Assembly: GCF_029382225.1 (NCBI RefSeq)
Contig: NZ_JARLTC010000057.1
Span: forward strand, 1 to 35,893
Source: Spongiactinospora sp. TRM90649
GTDB taxonomy: Bacteria; Actinomycetota; Actinomycetes; Streptosporangiales; Streptosporangiaceae
Direction of reading: 5' to 3'
DNA length: 35,893 nt
Shown piece after piece: positions 6,648-14,660 of this stretch (position 1 is the stretch's first letter; every line of letters begins with the position of its first letter). The translations under genes and the position numbers were made by a program. The notes beneath the pieces were generated by a model that was given only the letters and a program-made list of their open reading frames with translations, searched no databases and was not told the origin of the DNA.

Positions 6648-8066
6648 TGAAGGACTCCACCTATGACGTCCGCCTCTACAAGACCGAGGTCCGAAAGAAC
6701 TCGGCCGGAAAGGTCACGTCCTACCGCGTCCGCTGGTCCACGGCGGGCAAGCCGTGGAAAAGGACCTTCCAGAAGATCGGGCAGGCCGACGCCTACCGCA
6801 GTGGACTTGTGACCGCTGCACGCCAGGGAGAGCCGTTCAGCCTCCTGACCGGCGAGCCCTGCAAATGGGGCCGCGCCGCGAAACCCGAAATGAGCTGGTA
6901 CGACTTCGCATGCAAGTTCGCCGACTTCAAGTGGAAAACCGCTTCGGCGAAATATCGACAGGACATCGCCCGCGCACTCACCGCCGCCACTCCCGCTCTA
7001 CTGGCAGACGACGACGGCAAACCCGATGACCTTGCCCTCCGCACGGCCATGCGTCGGTGGGCCTTCAACACCAAACAGCGCACAGAGGCTCCCGAGGACA
7101 AAGCGGAAGTACTCGCGTGGCTGGCCGGGAAACACTCTGCCGGTTGACGCACTCAGCGAGGCGGCAACCGTGCGTGCGGTTCTCTCCGCCGCTAGCTCGC
7201 GTCTGGACGGCAAGCAGGCTGCCACGAGCACAGTCCTCCGGAATAAGACCATTCTTCAGAACGCCATGGACTACGCCGTAGAGCTGAAGCTCTTGGACTC
7301 CAACCCGATCAAAGCCCTTAAGTGGAGGCCGCCCAAAATCACCTACGAAGTGGACCGGCGTAGCGTCGTCAACCACACCCAAGCGCGTCGTCTGCTGGCT
7401 GAGGTCAAAGCGCAGAAGCCGAGCGGAGGGCGACTCGTGGCGTTCTTCGGTGTGATGTACTACGCCGGTCTACGGCCGGAAGAAGTCGTCAACCTCCGAT
7501 GGGAAAACGTCATCGTTCCCGGGCTGGTAGCCGATCCCGAGACCGACAGGATGGAGCCACCTGCCGACGATTGGGGAGAGCTCCACTTCGCGAGCGCGGC
7601 CCCGTTCGCCGGGCGCGAGTGGACCGATGACGGCAATCTCCGAGAGCAACGCGCTCTCAAGCATCGCAGCGAAGGCCAGACACGAACGGTTCCCTGTCCT
7701 CCCGCACTGACCAGGCTTCTGCGCGCCCATATGACCGCATTCGACATCGGTCCCGGAGACCGGCTGTTCACGGGAGTGCGCGGGGGTGAGCTGCCCAGCA
7801 TCACGTATCGCCGCGTGTGGAGCAGAGCACGCGAAAAGGTCCTGACCCAGCGCGAAGCCGGGTCGCCATTGGCCCAGCGCGTCTATGACCTCCGACACGC
7901 CTGCGTCTCCACATGGCTCAATGCCGGCGTGCCCGCCACGCAGGTAGCCGAGTGGGCGGGGCACAGTGTGGAAGTCCTGCTCAGGGTCTACGCCAAGTGC
8001 ATCGTCGGTCAGGACGTCGCGGCCAGGCGACGCATCGCCGAAGCCCTCGGGGAAGACATCCCCTGA
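6647..8066 (+). pseudogene. int: AICE tyrosine integrase, frameshifted
   Basis: The first frame (6647-7147) gives 166 aa of N-terminal DNA-binding and SAM-like domain. It ends prematurely at TGA 7145-7147. The second frame, open to 8066, continues the same protein as NTLPVDALSEAATVRA and carries the catalytic half: Arg in YAGLRPEEVVNLRW, the DLRHACVSTWL box with Tyr at the usual first-His position (normal for this AICE family), GHS, and the nucleophile Tyr in LLRVYAKC. Removing one base at about 7127-7133 (GGGAAAC) restores a 472-aa protein. This is a true mutation, a sequencing error or, less likely, recoding at GGT-TGA-C. A second start at 7026 would not give a complete integrase. Confidence 0.85.
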
Positions 8067-8149
8067 GCGGAGGGGGACACGCGGGCAGAGATTGGGCAGA
8101 GACACCCGTAAACGATCGGTAGCAGTCGTAGACAGCCGGACACCGCAAG

Positions 8150-8190
8150 AGAGCCCCTGAGCGCGCCAGCACTGGTCAGGGGCTCTTTCG
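8150..8190. terminator. Rho-independent terminator between int and the tRNA gene
   Basis: An 11-bp perfect stem (AGAGCCCCTGA at 8150-8160 with TCAGGGGCTCT at 8176-8186) is followed by TTTC on the plus strand. It terminates the plus-strand integrase operon and is nearly symmetric, so it could also stop the minus-strand tRNA transcript. Confidence 0.75.
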
Positions 8191-8206
8191 GCGTGGTGTG
8201 GGTGGG

Positions 8207-8251
8207 CGCGCCCTGAGGGATTCGAACCCCCGACCGTCGGATTAGAAGTCC
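8207..8251. other. Inferred attachment site (attR side) in the tRNA 3' half
   Basis: AICE integrases recombine at tRNA 3' ends, with a direct repeat of the tRNA 3' part at the other end. Here the tRNA 3' end points at the integrase gene 140 bases away. The second copy is outside the window, so the exact core cannot be read; the span given is the 3' half of the tRNA. Confidence 0.5.
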
Positions 8252-8280
8252 GATGCTCTATCCAACTGAGCTAAGGGCGC
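8207..8280 (-). tRNA. tRNA-Arg (anticodon UCU)
   Basis: On the minus strand the acceptor GCGCCCT (8280-8274) pairs with AGGGCGC (8214-8208). The D arm is GCTC/GAGC. The anticodon stem TCGGA/TCCGA holds the loop CTTCTAA with anticodon TCT, and the T loop is TTCGAAT. It is 74 nt long including the discriminator G at 8207. No CCA is encoded. It reads AGA codons, which are rare in this genome. Confidence 0.95.
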
Positions 8281-8377
8281 CGGGAATGGCCGCTGACCAG
8301 AGGGTCCCGTGACCATCTGTGAAGGTAGCATATCCGCACACCGGGCGTACAGCATCGGATTTGGGTGGAGGCGGATC

Positions 8378-9319
8378 GTGGCCAAGGCGATGGGTCAGGC
8401 GTCGCGCGCACCGCAGTTGCTCGACTTGGTCTCCTCGTGGGAGCTGCGGTTGCGGGCGGACGGCAAGGCCGGCGGTACCGTGCGGAGCTACCTGGACTCG
8501 GTACGCGCCCTTTCCCATTATCTCGCCGCGCAGCGGATGCCGGTGGAGATCGAGGGGGTCGGGGCCGAGCACGTCGGAGCGTTCCTGGCCGCGAGCACGG
8601 CGGCCACCAGCGCGGGCAACGCGCACAAGCACTTCCGCAATCTGCGGGTGTTCTTCAACTGGCTGGTGGCGGACGGCGAGCGGGCGGCCGGGTCACCGAT
8701 GGCCGGGATGGAGGGCCCCGCCGTGGCGCCCGCGCCCGCGCGGGCGTTGTGCGGCGAGGAGATGACCGCGTTGCTCGCGGTGTGCTCCGGGGACACGTTC
8801 GAGTGCCGTCGTGACACCGCGATCGTGCGGATCCTGATGGACAACGGGATGCGGCTGTCCTGGCTGGCCGGGCTGCGGTACAGCGGCGCAGACGCCGAGG
8901 CCAACGACGTGTGGCCGGCGGCGCGGCGGCTGCGGGTCACGCTCGGCGACCACGCGCTGGCGGCGCCGATCGGCGATCAGGCGGCGGCGGCCGTCGATCG
9001 GTACCTGCGGGCGCGGGCGCGGCACCCGCACGCCATCTCGCCGTGGCTGTGGCTGCCGATGCGCGGGGCCACCGCGGCCGGGGGCGACCGGCGGCTGACC
9101 CCGACCGGGATTCAGCAGATGCTGGAGCGGCGGGGCCGGGAGGCGGGGGTGCGCGGCAGGCTGCACCCGCACCGGTTCAGGGAGACCGTGACCGGCGAGT
9201 ATCTGCGGGCGGGCGGCGATCCGCGTGAGCTGATGCGGATCGTCGGTTGGCGGTCGATGGAGATGGCCCGCCGTCAGGCGAGAGCGGCGGAACGGGCGTC
9301 GGCGTACCCGGATGGATAG
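8378..9319 (+). CDS. Tyrosine-recombinase-like protein lacking the catalytic tyrosine
   Basis: 313 aa from GTG 8378, with GGAGG 6 bases upstream. The N-terminal half is a SAM-like core-binding domain (LLDLVSSWELRLRADGKAGGTVRSYLDSVRAL). The C-terminal half has the catalytic-domain fold: Arg in DNGMRLSWLAGLRY and the HxxR box in LHPHRFRETVTGEYL. The later GWRSMEMARRQARA aligns with the usual GHSS...RY stretch, but Gln stands where the nucleophilic Tyr belongs. It may be a decayed integrase beside its old tRNA target, or a DNA-binding protein built on the recombinase fold. A shifted Tyr near the end (ASAYPDG) is too far away to substitute easily. Confidence 0.75.
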   Translation: MAKAMGQASRAPQLLDLVSSWELRLRADGKAGGTVRSYLDSVRALSHYLAAQRMPVEIEGVGAEHVGAFLAASTAATSAGNAHKHFRNLRVFFNWLVADGERAAGSPMAGMEGPAVAPAPARALCGEEMTALLAVCSGDTFECRRDTAIVRILMDNGMRLSWLAGLRYSGADAEANDVWPAARRLRVTLGDHALAAPIGDQAAAAVDRYLRARARHPHAISPWLWLPMRGATAAGGDRRLTPTGIQQMLERRGREAGVRGRLHPHRFRETVTGEYLRAGGDPRELMRIVGWRSMEMARRQARAAERASAYPDG

Positions 9320-9398
9320 GGCGGACACCCCTTGACGGCCACATCGGCAGGCTTCACGCTCGGTAGTGAGACAGTGACCTTCGATCGGAGGCGAGGGA

Positions 9399-9494
9399 AT
9401 GATACCTGGATGCGGAAATTGCAACTGCCAGGACGAAACACTGTTGGCGCTGTCCGGCATGTCGGGCCCGTTGGTCCACGTCAGCGACGACTGA
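9399..9494 (+). CDS. 31-residue Cys-rich peptide (mini-gene)
   Basis: The ATG at 9399 has a perfect GGAGG (9387-9391) 7 bases upstream. The ORF encodes 31 aa beginning MIPGCGNCNCQDETLLALSG and ending with an acidic SDD. Cys5, Cys8 and Cys10 make a CxxCxC cluster. The stop is followed at once by a 22-bp hairpin (9501-9553), so the unit looks like a complete short gene. It converges on the P450 gene. I do not recognise the family. A metal-binding peptide, a RiPP precursor or a Cys-sensing leader are possible; the last is weakened because no plus-strand gene follows. Confidence 0.55.
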   Translation: MIPGCGNCNCQDETLLALSGMSGPLVHVSDD

Positions 9495-9500
9495 GCAGCG

Positions 9501-9553
9501 GACGTGCCGTCGCCCCGGCCTCTCGGAGCACGAGGCCGGGGCGACGGCACGTC
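9501..9553. terminator. Bidirectional hairpin between the mini-gene and the P450 gene
   Basis: A perfect 22-bp stem (9501-9522 paired with 9532-9553) has a 9-base loop. It lies 6 bases after the mini-gene stop and 13 bases after the P450 stop, so it serves both converging units. There is no U-tract, as is usual in actinomycetes. Confidence 0.85.
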
Positions 9554-9566
9554 ACCGGTCGATCGA

Positions 9567-10832
9567 TCAGCCGTCGAGGCGGACCGGAAGCCGGGCCAGG
9601 CGCCATGAGCTGGGCAGGTACTGGCGTTCGAGCGCGTCCGGTTCGACGGCCAGCGCGAGCCCCGGGTAACGGCGGAACAGCGCGCTGAAGGCGACCTCGC
9701 CCTCCTGCCTGGCCAGTGCCGCGCCGAGGCAGTAGTGCAGACCCGCCCCGAAGCCGACGTGGGTCTCGCGGTGCCCCTCCGGCTCGCGGGCGATGTCGAG
9801 CCGGTCGGGGTCGCCGAACCGGCGCGGGTCGTAGTTGGCGGCCACCAGCATCGCCATGACCGGCTCGCCCCGGCCGATCTTCACGCCGCCGATCTCGACG
9901 GCCTCGGTCGCGTAACGCAGGCGGGCCCCCTGGACCGGACCGCACCAGCGCATGAGCTCGTGGACGGCCCGCGGCACCAGCTCCGGCTCCGCCCGCAGCC
10001 GGGCGAGCTGGTCGGGATGGGTGAGCAGGGCCACGGTGCCGTTGCCGATCAGGTGGGCGGTGGTCTCGTGCCCGGCCAGCACGAGCGTGAGCACCATGGT
10101 GATCAGTTCGTCGGTGCCGAGCCGGTCGCCGTCCTCGTCGTGGACCCTGATGAGGGCGGTCAGCAAATCCTCGGCGGGCTCCTCGCGCCGCCGCGCGACC
10201 ATGACCTCGATGTGGTCGACCATCGCGACCAGCGCCCCGGACATCGCGCCCGGCTCCAGGGACAACAGCCCCCGGCCCCAGTCGTGCCAGGAGGCGCGGT
10301 CCTCCTCGGGGATGCCGACCAGCTCGCAGATCACCGTGATCGGCAGCGGGTAGGCGAAGTGCTCCAGGAGGTCGACCACGCCGTCGGGACCGGCCTTGCC
10401 AGGCAGTGCGGCGAGCAGGCCCTCGGTGATCTCCTCCACCCTCGGGCGGAGTTCGAGCACCCGCCGGGCGGTGAAGGCGCGGGAGACCAGACGGCGCAGC
10501 CGCAGGTGGTCGGCGCCGTCGGCGTCGAGGATGCTGTCCAGCACGTACTTGGCGTACTCCTGCGGGATGCCCCGGGCCTGGACCACCTTCTCCCGCAGGT
10601 TGGCGACCTCGCCGCCGGGGACGGCGGCCGGGTCGTTCACGAACCGCTGATCGCTGAGCACCGTCTTGACGTCATCGTATCTGGTGACGAGCCAGACGGG
10701 GGTGTCCTGTCCGAGGATGACGCCCTGGGTGGCGGGTGCCTCCTCCCGGATGCGCGAGTAGCCCTGGAACGGGTCTCGCAGCAGGTCGGGGTCCATCATG
10801 TCGATGGGGCCCGTGCCGCTGGGAGTGCTCAT
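9567..10832 (-). CDS. Cytochrome P450
   Basis: 421 aa, the usual length for soluble bacterial class I P450s. The haem loop is FGAGLHYCLG with the axial Cys at 368. The I-helix oxygen-activation motif is AGHETT (253-258), and the ExxR motif is ELMR (292-295). It hydroxylates or otherwise oxidises a small organic substrate using electrons from a separate ferredoxin and reductase; none is encoded nearby. The ATG at 10832 has GGAGGG 5 bases upstream. It lies 17 bases behind the TetR gene in the same direction, so the regulator very likely controls it and may sense its substrate. It resembles the CYP105/107 group in general layout; the subfamily cannot be fixed by eye. Confidence 0.92.
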   Translation of the reverse strand: MSTPSGTGPIDMMDPDLLRDPFQGYSRIREEAPATQGVILGQDTPVWLVTRYDDVKTVLSDQRFVNDPAAVPGGEVANLREKVVQARGIPQEYAKYVLDSILDADGADHLRLRRLVSRAFTARRVLELRPRVEEITEGLLAALPGKAGPDGVVDLLEHFAYPLPITVICELVGIPEEDRASWHDWGRGLLSLEPGAMSGALVAMVDHIEVMVARRREEPAEDLLTALIRVHDEDGDRLGTDELITMVLTLVLAGHETTAHLIGNGTVALLTHPDQLARLRAEPELVPRAVHELMRWCGPVQGARLRYATEAVEIGGVKIGRGEPVMAMLVAANYDPRRFGDPDRLDIAREPEGHRETHVGFGAGLHYCLGAALARQEGEVAFSALFRRYPGLALAVEPDALERQYLPSSWRLARLPVRLDG

Positions 10833-10849
10833 CTCTACCCTCCGCTGGA

Positions 10850-11581
10850 TCAGTTGGACGTGCGCCCGCCGATCTCGGTCTCGAACCTCTCGTGCAGGCG
10901 CTGGAAGATGTCGGCGGCCTCCGCCGCCGCCGTTCGCATGGCCGCCGGATCGTGGGAGATCTCGAAGGACGAGCGGATGACGTCGGCGAGCGCGCCGGCG
11001 CACTCCTCGGGCTCAGGGATCTTCGCCGGGGTCACCGGTTCGACCGTGAGGAAGCCGGTGATGACGGCGGCCATGGCGTGCCGCTGCAGGGGAACGGGGG
11101 TGTCGTCGCGCACCAGGCCGTGCTCTCGGAGCACCGCGAGGTAGGCGTCGGTGGCCCGCATGCGCTCCTGGAACAGGTCGCCGGCCAGTTCGGCGGTGGT
11201 GCGCACGAGCGCGCCCAGGGTCTCCATGTCGCGGACCAGCACGGCGTGGATCACCGGGTCCTCGTGCGCCCACAGGTAGATCCGGCGGCACACGTCGCTG
11301 AGCAGCACCGTGGCCGGGTCGTCGCGCAGGTCTTCGACGAGCCGCGCGATCAGCCGGAACTGGGAGCGCATCACCACGTTGAGGAACAGTTCCTCCTTCG
11401 TGGCGAAGTGCAGGTAGATGGTGCCCTTGCCGACGCCCGCGCGGCGCGCGACGTCGTCGATCGTGACTCTGGCGTAGCCCCACGAGGCCAGGATCTCGGC
11501 CGCGGCGTCGAGGATCCGTTCCGCTCTCCGCCCGCGTTCGGACGAGGGCGGTTCCGGGGGCCGGCGTTCGACAGGTGCCAC
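10850..11581 (-). CDS. TetR/AcrR family transcriptional regulator
   Basis: 243 aa from GTG 11581, which has GGAGG 9 bases upstream. An earlier in-frame start at 11632 would lie in the operator and is less likely. The N-terminal helix-turn-helix is RILDAAAEILASWGYARVTIDDVARRAGVGKGTIYLHFATKEELF (about 20-64), a textbook TetR DNA-binding domain. The rest is an all-helical ligand and dimerisation domain. It is the first gene of a two-gene operon with the P450, behind a palindrome that probably is its own operator, so autorepression released by a small ligand is expected. Confidence 0.9.
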   Translation of the reverse strand: MAPVERRPPEPPSSERGRRAERILDAAAEILASWGYARVTIDDVARRAGVGKGTIYLHFATKEELFLNVVMRSQFRLIARLVEDLRDDPATVLLSDVCRRIYLWAHEDPVIHAVLVRDMETLGALVRTTAELAGDLFQERMRATDAYLAVLREHGLVRDDTPVPLQRHAMAAVITGFLTVEPVTPAKIPEPEECAGALADVIRSSFEISHDPAAMRTAAAEAADIFQRLHERFETEIGGRTSN

Positions 11582-11604
11582 GTTCGGGATCCTCCGCTCC
11601 GACT

Positions 11605-11642
11605 GTATGACCAGAATCGCCAATCTGGTCAAAGCGTCATAC
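11605..11642 (-). promoter_or_regulatory. TetR operator overlapping the tetR-P450 promoter
   Basis: TGACCAGA (11608-11615) and TCTGGTCA (11624-11631) form a perfect 8-bp inverted repeat with an 8-base spacer. An outer pair, GTATGAC and GTCATAC, encloses it. On the minus strand TTGACC resembles a -35 box and TACAGT, 19 bases later, a -10 box. A bound repressor would cover the promoter. Confidence 0.65.
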
Positions 11643-11694
11643 GGTCACCGTAGCCCTCCCGGAACGGCCCGGCAACCGCGTGCGCCGGAAAAGG

Positions 11695-11731
11695 CGAGTG
11701 CCCGGCCCCTACCGTGGGGGCCGGGCACTCG
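11695..11731. terminator. Hairpin terminator behind the protease gene
   Basis: A 15-bp perfect stem (11695-11709 with 11717-11731) and a 7-base loop lie 26 bases beyond the protease stop on the minus strand. Confidence 0.8.
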
Positions 11732-11757
11732 TCCCAGAGATCAGCGTGCGGCGTGGG

Positions 11758-13482
11758 TCACCGTACGGCGCGCAGGGCGTCCACGATGCCGTAGCCGTAG
11801 AAGCCGTTGCGGGCCCGGTTGCCCTCGCAGGTGTGCGTGGCGGTCACCGTCGAACCGTCGGGCAGGTTCCTGGTGTAGGTGTACGCGGGCGGGTTCGGGC
11901 AGGCGGTCGCGTTGGCGGTGCCGGTCAGTACCCGCTCGACGACGTCGGGGCTGAGGGTCTTGCCACCGTGCCGCCTGTCGCGCTTGCCGTACTTGCTGAC
12001 GATCAGTGCGGCCACGCCGGCGGCCCTGGGCGAGGCCATCGAGGTGCCCTGGGAGTAGGCGTAGTAGGCGCACACGCCGCGCTGGCAGTCGCGCACCAGG
12101 TGCGTGGCGGTGGGCTTGGGCGAACCGTCGGGGTTCAGCTCACCGCGCTCCTCTGCCAGCGACTTGGGGTAGGCCGCGAGCGTGGCCCTGGACAGGTCGC
12201 GGGTGTTGCCCGGCGTGTCGTACACGTCGCCGCCCGGCGCCGCGACGGTCACGTAGCCGTTGCCGTAGTCGGAGTAGTACGCCTTACGCTTGCTGATGCC
12301 GGTGGAGGAGACCGCGATCACGTGCTCGCCCTCGCTCGGCAGTGACACGCAGCTCGGCGGGATGGTCCGCTCGTACGGCTCCTCGCCGGGCACGCTGGCG
12401 AAGTCGGGGCTGGACGCGTCGATGATCGTCTTGGTGTAGTCGGTCGCCCCGTTGCCCGCGGCGGAGACCAGCGTGACGCCCTTGGCGTGCGCGTAGTTCA
12501 GCGCCCGCTGGGTGGCCTTGATCACGGTGGCCTGCTCGGCCCGGTCGGCCGGGGAGTCGGCGGGGTTGTCCGTGCAGTTGAACAGCCACGGGTCGATGTA
12601 GTAGCTCATGTTGACCACGTCGACGCCGACGTCGCCCGCGTAGGTCAGCGCGTCCACGCTGGGCTGCAGGAAGAAGTAGCCGGAGTCCTGGCCCGCCCGC
12701 AGGTTCACGATCGAGACCTTGGGGGCCACACCCGCGATGCCGAGCTTGTTGATCGGCGCGGCGATGGAGGACGCCACGTGCGTGCCGTGGTCGTTCTCGT
12801 CCACGTCGGCGGCGTCGTTGCAGGAGCGGTCGGCCTCGGCCTCACAGGGGCCGTCCACCTCGGCGCCGTTGGCGTCCACCGGGATGTCCACGGTGAAGTT
12901 ACGGCTCAGCTTGCGGTTGAAGTTGGGCGCGATGTCCGGGTGCGAGCCGTCCACGCCCGTGTCCAGGATGCCGACCAGCACGCCGGGGTCGCCCTGCTCA
13001 TGGCGGTAGGAGCCCTCGGCGGTGGCGTTCATCTGCTTGAGGTCCCACTGCAGGTTCGACAGCGGCTCGGCCTTCGCCGACGGCCGGCCGAAGTCGGTCC
13101 CGGCCTTCGCGCCGTGCCCGGCCTTCTCGACGGCCCTGCGCTCGATGGCCTTGCGGGCCGCGCCGGTGGCGGCGGCACGCGCGGGCGCGGACCCGATGGA
13201 GCGGTTGTGGGCGACGCCCTCGACCGCCCCGCTCTCCTGTACGGCACGCGCGAAATCGGTGTTCGCGGTGCTGATGGTGGCCAGGCCGACCGCGGTGTTC
13301 TCCGCGAGAACGGTGCCACCCGCAGCCTGGATGGCCTGTTTGGCCGCCCCGGCGTCGGCGCCTTCTTTGTAAAGGACCACGTATTCCGACGCCTGCGCCG
13401 TCTGCTGGGCGGCCTGGGCCGGGACCAGCACGGTCGACAGGGCCAGAGCGGTGGCTGCGCCGATTAGAATGCTGCGCTTCAC
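11758..13482 (-). CDS. Secreted subtilisin-like serine protease (S8 family)
   Basis: 574 aa from GTG 13482, with GGAGG about 6 bases upstream. A Sec signal peptide (KRSILIGAATALALSTVLVPAQA) ends near residue 24. An I9-like propeptide follows (EYVVLYKEGADAGAAKQAIQ), then the mature protease. The catalytic triad is visible: Asp174 in GILDTGVDGSHPD, His232 in DHGTHVAS and Ser481 in GTSMASPRAAG; the oxyanion Asn344 is in SAAGNG. Six Cys lie in the catalytic part (CEAEADRSC, FNC, PSC, CQRGVC) and two more near the end, so disulphides are likely. It is exported, matures by propeptide cleavage and degrades extracellular protein. It is a single gene with its own terminator. Confidence 0.93.
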   Translation of the reverse strand: MKRSILIGAATALALSTVLVPAQAAQQTAQASEYVVLYKEGADAGAAKQAIQAAGGTVLAENTAVGLATISTANTDFARAVQESGAVEGVAHNRSIGSAPARAAATGAARKAIERRAVEKAGHGAKAGTDFGRPSAKAEPLSNLQWDLKQMNATAEGSYRHEQGDPGVLVGILDTGVDGSHPDIAPNFNRKLSRNFTVDIPVDANGAEVDGPCEAEADRSCNDAADVDENDHGTHVASSIAAPINKLGIAGVAPKVSIVNLRAGQDSGYFFLQPSVDALTYAGDVGVDVVNMSYYIDPWLFNCTDNPADSPADRAEQATVIKATQRALNYAHAKGVTLVSAAGNGATDYTKTIIDASSPDFASVPGEEPYERTIPPSCVSLPSEGEHVIAVSSTGISKRKAYYSDYGNGYVTVAAPGGDVYDTPGNTRDLSRATLAAYPKSLAEERGELNPDGSPKPTATHLVRDCQRGVCAYYAYSQGTSMASPRAAGVAALIVSKYGKRDRRHGGKTLSPDVVERVLTGTANATACPNPPAYTYTRNLPDGSTVTATHTCEGNRARNGFYGYGIVDALRAVR

Positions 13483-13604
13483 ACATACCTCCGTGTGTCA
13501 CAGGACATGTGTGTAAATCTGGGTTCAACAGCCATCACGGGGCCAGTGTTACGGCAATTCGCTATCAAGGCGTGACATTTGATGGTGGAAAATGTTTCGC
13601 GCGC

Positions 13605-14630
13605 TCAGGGTGTCCCGGCGGACGCCAGCCAGGCGTCGATCTCGCCCTCCAGCCGCGCCTGCACGGACGGCGGGGCGAAGCTCGCCCGCACCGAGGCACG
13701 GGCCAGATCGGCCATCACGTCGTCGTCGTAGCCGAACGCGGCGCGCGCCCGCGCGTACTCGTCGGTCAGCGTGGCGCCGGTCGCCGTGGGGATGTCGGTG
13801 TTGAGGGTCACCGTCAGCCCGGCCTCCCGCAGCCGCGGCAGCGGATGCTCGGCCAGCGACGGCACCAGCCCGAGCGCGACGTTCGACGACGGGCACACCT
13901 CAAGCGCGACGCCTCGCTCGCGGATCTCGGCCACCAGGTCGGGGTCGTCGAGGACCCGGATGCCGTGGCCGAGCCGTTCGGCGCGCCCCGGGCCGAGCGC
14001 CTCCCGGATGCTCGCGGGCCCCTCCATCTCCCCCGCGTGATGCGCCACCCGCACCCCCGCCTCGCGCGCCTCGCGGAAGATCTCCGCGAACGGCGCCAGC
14101 GAATGGGACTCCTCCCCCGCCACGCCGATCCCGACCACGCCGTCACCGGCGTGCGCGACGGCCAGGCCGAGCGTGCGCCTGGCCCGCTCCACCGACCGGC
14201 GGCGGGAGTGGTCCAGGATCACCCGGCACTCCACGCCGTGCTCGGCCCGCCCTTCGGCCAGCCCTTCCAGGACGGCCAGCAGCGGCATCGCCGGGTCGCC
14301 CAGCCGCTCGCCGTGCGCGGCGGCGGTGAAGGTGACCTCGGCGTACCGGGTGCCCTGGGCCGCCTCCCCTGCGCAGAACTCGCGGGCGATCCTGCGGAAG
14401 TCGCCGGGACGCCGCAGGCACTGACGCACCAGCGAGTTGCGGTCGGCGAACGCCCGGAACCCGGCGAAGCGCCCGCCGGAGCCCCCATCAGAGCCTTCGT
14501 CGGAGCCTTCGTCGGAGACCGGCACCGGCACCCCGTTGGCCGTCGCGATCTCGGCCAGGGTGTCCCACCTGACGGTGCTCTCCAGGTGAACGTGCAGATG
14601 GGCCTTGGGGAGGGTGGCGAGGTTCCGCAT
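13605..14630 (-). CDS. Adenosine deaminase-like amidohydrolase
   Basis: 341 aa. Zinc ligands and catalytic residues are present: HLHVHLE at the N-terminus, HHAGE with the catalytic Glu, RLGHGIR, and CPSSNVALG. The last metal motif reads LNTDIPTATG where most adenosine deaminases have NTDDP; the Asp that contacts purine N7 is Ile here. A short repeated linker, SDEGSDEGSDGGSGG, interrupts the region after the first helix. The enzyme should hydrolytically deaminate a purine-like or related substrate, but the altered motif makes adenosine itself uncertain. It sits 55 bases behind a LacI-type regulator gene, with an AT-rich palindrome between. The start is weak: no clear ribosome site precedes ATG 14630. 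Confidence 0.85.
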   Translation of the reverse strand: MRNLATLPKAHLHVHLESTVRWDTLAEIATANGVPVPVSDEGSDEGSDGGSGGRFAGFRAFADRNSLVRQCLRRPGDFRRIAREFCAGEAAQGTRYAEVTFTAAAHGERLGDPAMPLLAVLEGLAEGRAEHGVECRVILDHSRRRSVERARRTLGLAVAHAGDGVVGIGVAGEESHSLAPFAEIFREAREAGVRVAHHAGEMEGPASIREALGPGRAERLGHGIRVLDDPDLVAEIRERGVALEVCPSSNVALGLVPSLAEHPLPRLREAGLTVTLNTDIPTATGATLTDEYARARAAFGYDDDVMADLARASVRASFAPPSVQARLEGEIDAWLASAGTP

Positions 14631-14660
14631 GCGCGCCAGCCTAGCGACGGGAGGTAGCGC

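Larger units (their letters stand above)
1..8251. mobile_element. Actinomycete integrative and conjugative element (AICE), right part
   Basis: The block has the standard AICE gene set in a single plus-strand run: spread membrane protein, FtsK/TraB-type translocase, DNA methyltransferase, primase-polymerase, DUF3631 helicase-like protein, excisionase and tyrosine integrase. It ends at the 3' end of a tRNA-Arg gene. AICEs move as double-stranded DNA through a TraB hexamer and replicate after excision (known of the family). The left end is outside the window. The right boundary is inferred to lie inside the tRNA 3' half and could be off by tens of bases. The integrase frame is broken, so self-excision is doubtful. 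Confidence 0.85.

Noticed and set aside
7026..8066. Independent integrase starting at ATG 7026
   Set aside because: Its first about 35 residues are frame-shadow sequence and it lacks the N-terminal DNA-binding domain, which is in the other frame just upstream.
9399..9553. Cysteine-responsive attenuator (leader peptide plus terminator)
   Set aside because: No plus-strand gene follows the hairpin; the next gene converges from the other strand.
9332..9688. 118-aa plus-strand ORF
   Set aside because: It runs through the 22-bp terminator and into the P450 gene, and its start lacks a ribosome site; the 31-codon ORF in another frame has the GGAGG.
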